Below, piece after piece: positions 4,749-6,586 of a DNA stretch of 6,586 bases. Both the position numbers and the translations under genes were made by a program. The notes beneath the pieces are model-generated. The model saw nothing but the letters and a program-made list of their open reading frames with translations. It was not told the DNA's origin and ran no database searches. Origin of the DNA: Pseudomonadota bacterium. Its GTDB lineage: Bacteria > Pseudomonadota > Alphaproteobacteria > Rhizobiales > Xanthobacteraceae. The stretch is taken from NCBI GenBank assembly GCA_023392205.1, contig JAEVZN010000246.1, positions 1 to 6,586 of the forward strand. The letters run 5' to 3'. Numbering within the stretch: position 1 is the stretch's first letter; every line of letters starts with the position of its first letter.

Positions 4749-6317
4749 TCACGGCGCCGCATCGCCCATGCGCGTTGCATCGACAAATTGCTCGGTCGAA
4801 TCGTCGATATGGCGTCCGGCACGTCCGCGCGGGGCATGGATGTAGAGATCTGCCGCCTTGATGGCAGGTTTAACCGCGGCCGGCGCTGGTTCGGCGGGAC
4901 TTCTTGGCGGGATCTCATAGTGGACCGGCCGCGCGTGGTCGGCCATCATCTTCTCGACATTGTAGGTCTTGTTGTAGAGCATCATGCCGCGCACGAAATT
5001 GGTCTGCCCGCGCATCAGCAGGCCGAGCGCTTCCTTTGCGACCAGCGGCGCAGTGCGCCAGTTCAGATGCTTGCGATAAAGCACGCGCTGGGTTTCGATG
5101 AGTTCGCGGTAGAACCTCTCGAGCGGCAGCTTCGTCGGCAGCACCGCGTGCTGAATATCGAACAGCCTGTAGTCGCGCGTCGCCAGGTCCCGAGGCTCGG
5201 TGAGCCAGCTCTCGGTCCCCGGATAAGGCGTATTGATGCTGATATTGACGATTTCCGGCACCTCGAGACACCATTCGCGGATGGTCGCGAAGCGGTCCTC
5301 GTCCCAGTCCGGATCGGCAATCAGGTTGATGGCGACCTCGATGCCGAGTGAACGGGCGAATTCCAGCGCCTCGAAATTCCGACCCAGCGGCACGCGCTTG
5401 CGGTACTTGCGCAGGCCGTCCTCGTCCATCGCCTCGATGCCGAGAAACATGTATTCGAGGCCGAGCGTCTTCCAGAATTGGAAGACCTCCTTGTTGCGCA
5501 ACAGCACGTCGCCGCGTGTTTCCAGATAATATTTCTTGCGCAGCCCCTTCTTTGCAATCGCGTCGCCGATGCCGAAGCCGTGACGCTCGTGTACGAAGGC
5601 GACATCGTCAACGATGAAGACGCCGGGCTCGGCGATCGACGCCAAATCCTCGACCACGCGTTCGGGACTGACCAGCCGGTAGCTGCGTCCATAGAATGTC
5701 CAGGCGCTGCAGAAGGAGCAATCCCAAGGGCATCCGCGTGAGAACTCGATCGAGGCCGCGGGATCGAGAATGCCGATGAAATATTTGTGGCGATGGCGCA
5801 GAAGATCGCGGGCCGGCCTTCCGTCGTCGAGGCTGTGCACGAAATGCGGCGCCGGTCCTTCGCCGTCCATGGTGACCGCGCCGGGAACGCGGTCTACGGC
5901 GTCCCGGTCGCCGGCAATGGCGTCCAGCAATTTGACGATGCCGGCTTCACCTTCACCCTTGAGCACGCAATCGATTGCGCCTTCGCCGTGTTCCACAATG
6001 GCGTGCGCGGTGAACGAGGCGCTATGACCGCCGACGCAAACAAAACATTCGGGCAGAACGACCTTTGTCTGTTTGGCGAGATCGACGATTTCGGGGACAT
6101 TGGCGAGATAATTGCAGGAAAACGCGACCAAATCCGGCTGCCCTTCCGCGATCAGCTTGTGATAATCCGCGTGGCTTTCGACCTGAATATCGATGAGTTT
6201 TACGGCATGCCCGGCGCGCCGCGCGGTATCGGCAACGAGTTCGAGTCCGAGCGGTTCGAGCCGCAGAAATACCCGCGTATAAAGCAGCGGTCCAGGATGG
6301 ACGAACAAGAGCTTCAT
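4749..6317 (-). CDS. hpnR: B12-binding radical SAM protein, hopanoid C-3 methylase (HpnR)-like
   Basis: A predicted 522-residue protein. Residues 1 to about 145 form a cobalamin-binding-type Rossmann domain (LRLEPLGLELVAD, FSCNYLANVPEIVDLAK, GGHSASFTA, KGEGEAG) without an obvious DxHxxG ligand motif. The radical SAM domain has its 4Fe-4S cysteines at C196, C200 and C203 (FSRGCPWDCSFCSAW). The tail from about 400 (LPTKLPLERFY, LLMRGQTNF, HARPVHYE, and a closing IDDSTEQFVDATRMG) matches HpnR as I remember it. HpnR adds a methyl group at C-3 of the hopanoid A ring using SAM and cobalamin, at the membrane. ATG 6317 is chosen because the family begins MKxLLVHP and GGGGG lies six bases upstream; the frame opens earlier with a TTG at 6368. 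No other hopanoid genes are in the window. A different lipid or terpenoid substrate remains possible. The helicase follows after 99 bp, possibly cotranscribed. Confidence 0.85.
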   Translation of the reverse strand: MKLLFVHPGPLLYTRVFLRLEPLGLELVADTARRAGHAVKLIDIQVESHADYHKLIAEGQPDLVAFSCNYLANVPEIVDLAKQTKVVLPECFVCVGGHSASFTAHAIVEHGEGAIDCVLKGEGEAGIVKLLDAIAGDRDAVDRVPGAVTMDGEGPAPHFVHSLDDGRPARDLLRHRHKYFIGILDPAASIEFSRGCPWDCSFCSAWTFYGRSYRLVSPERVVEDLASIAEPGVFIVDDVAFVHERHGFGIGDAIAKKGLRKKYYLETRGDVLLRNKEVFQFWKTLGLEYMFLGIEAMDEDGLRKYRKRVPLGRNFEALEFARSLGIEVAINLIADPDWDEDRFATIREWCLEVPEIVNISINTPYPGTESWLTEPRDLATRDYRLFDIQHAVLPTKLPLERFYRELIETQRVLYRKHLNWRTAPLVAKEALGLLMRGQTNFVRGMMLYNKTYNVEKMMADHARPVHYEIPPRSPAEPAPAAVKPAIKAADLYIHAPRGRAGRHIDDSTEQFVDATRMGDAAP

Positions 6318-6457
6318 GAAGCACCCCCGCCATGGTCGGCGCCCCCGCAGCCACGCCTCTGCAACCAAATCGAAAAACGGGCAGCGGTTCCATGCTTTCG
6401 GCCGCGCCGTCTTGTCTCAGCCCACACACGGCGCAGGAATTGCCCGACGGTGAACGA

Positions 6458-6484
6458 AAAAGCCCGCCGATGAGGCGGGCTTTT
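6458..6484. terminator. Rho-independent bidirectional terminator
   Basis: A perfect stem AGCCCGCC (6461-6468) / GGCGGGCT (6474-6481) with a five-base loop GATGA is flanked by AAAA on the left and TTTT on the right, giving a U-run for both directions. On the minus strand it begins about 28 bp past the stop of the gene at the right edge, so its main job is probably to end that gene before the hpnR-like gene begins. The remaining non-coding 6318-6457 must hold the hpnR promoter, but I cannot identify its boxes. Confidence 0.85.
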
Positions 6485-6511
6485 CCTTCACGTTTGGCTG
6501 AACGAGAGCCC

Positions 6512-6586
6512 TTACGAGCCCTGCTTGTCGGCCGGCAATTCCTCATAGGTGATCTTGCCGTCGGCGCCCTTCTTCCAGACATAGAC
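6512..6586 (-). CDS. C-terminal end of an unidentified gene
   Basis: The last 24 codons of a minus-strand gene enter from the right edge and end in TAA at 6512-6514. The residues begin VYVWKKGADGKITYEEL and end in DKQGS, a hydrophilic tail. The rho-independent terminator placed just downstream, in the right orientation, supports this frame over the competing longer one beginning at 6582, which reads as arginine-rich shadow sequence. Too little is visible to name a family. Confidence 0.6.
   Translation of the reverse strand, partial: VYVWKKGADGKITYEELPADKQGS

Noticed and set aside
5787..6473. Plus-strand open frame over the start of the hpnR-like gene
   Set aside because: Overlaps the well-conserved B12-binding domain on the other strand and then runs through the terminator hairpin; no plausible ribosome site or domain.
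6435..6543. Inverted pair AGGAATTGCC (6435-6444) / GGCAATTCCT (6534-6543) around the terminator, as possible ends of a small mobile element
   Set aside because: Only 10 bp, one arm lies inside a coding tail, there are no flanking target duplications and no gene is enclosed; chance is sufficient.

Overview
The window is high-GC bacterial DNA. Gene content and codon use point to an alphaproteobacterium of the Bradyrhizobium / Rhodopseudomonas / Afipia group (order Hyphomicrobiales). This placement comes from recognising protein families, not from a database search. The layout is ordinary chromosomal DNA with short intergenic gaps. I see no rRNA, tRNA, CRISPR array, transposase or integrase.

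Left part (1-1950): the 3' end of a D-amino-acid-dehydrogenase-like FAD oxidoreductase (+) converges on a small KTSC-domain protein (-). Behind the latter lies a P1-family (DmpA/NylC-type) self-cleaving N-terminal-nucleophile hydrolase (-). A 181-bp divergent intergenic region separates this hydrolase from the next gene.

Middle (1951-3518): a CcdA-type six-helix membrane thiol-disulfide protein (+) in which the first of the two family cysteines is serine. A 222-bp non-coding stretch with several short symmetric repeats follows, then a very basic conserved hypothetical protein (+). A strong hairpin between convergent genes closes the block.

Right part (3519-6586): on the minus strand, a B12-binding radical SAM protein closely resembling the hopanoid C-3 methylase HpnR lies 99 bp upstream of a RecD-like superfamily 1 helicase. 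The natural helicase frame begins at an ATG at 4649 but is cut at codon 20 by an in-frame TAA. All helicase motifs lie downstream of that stop in the same frame, openable only from a TTG. A bidirectional rho-independent terminator and the last 24 codons of another minus-strand gene close the window.

The genes do not form one pathway. I found no new multi-gene system. The observations most worth checking are the nonsense codon in the helicase, the Cys-to-Ser change in CcdA and the isolated hpnR-like gene.
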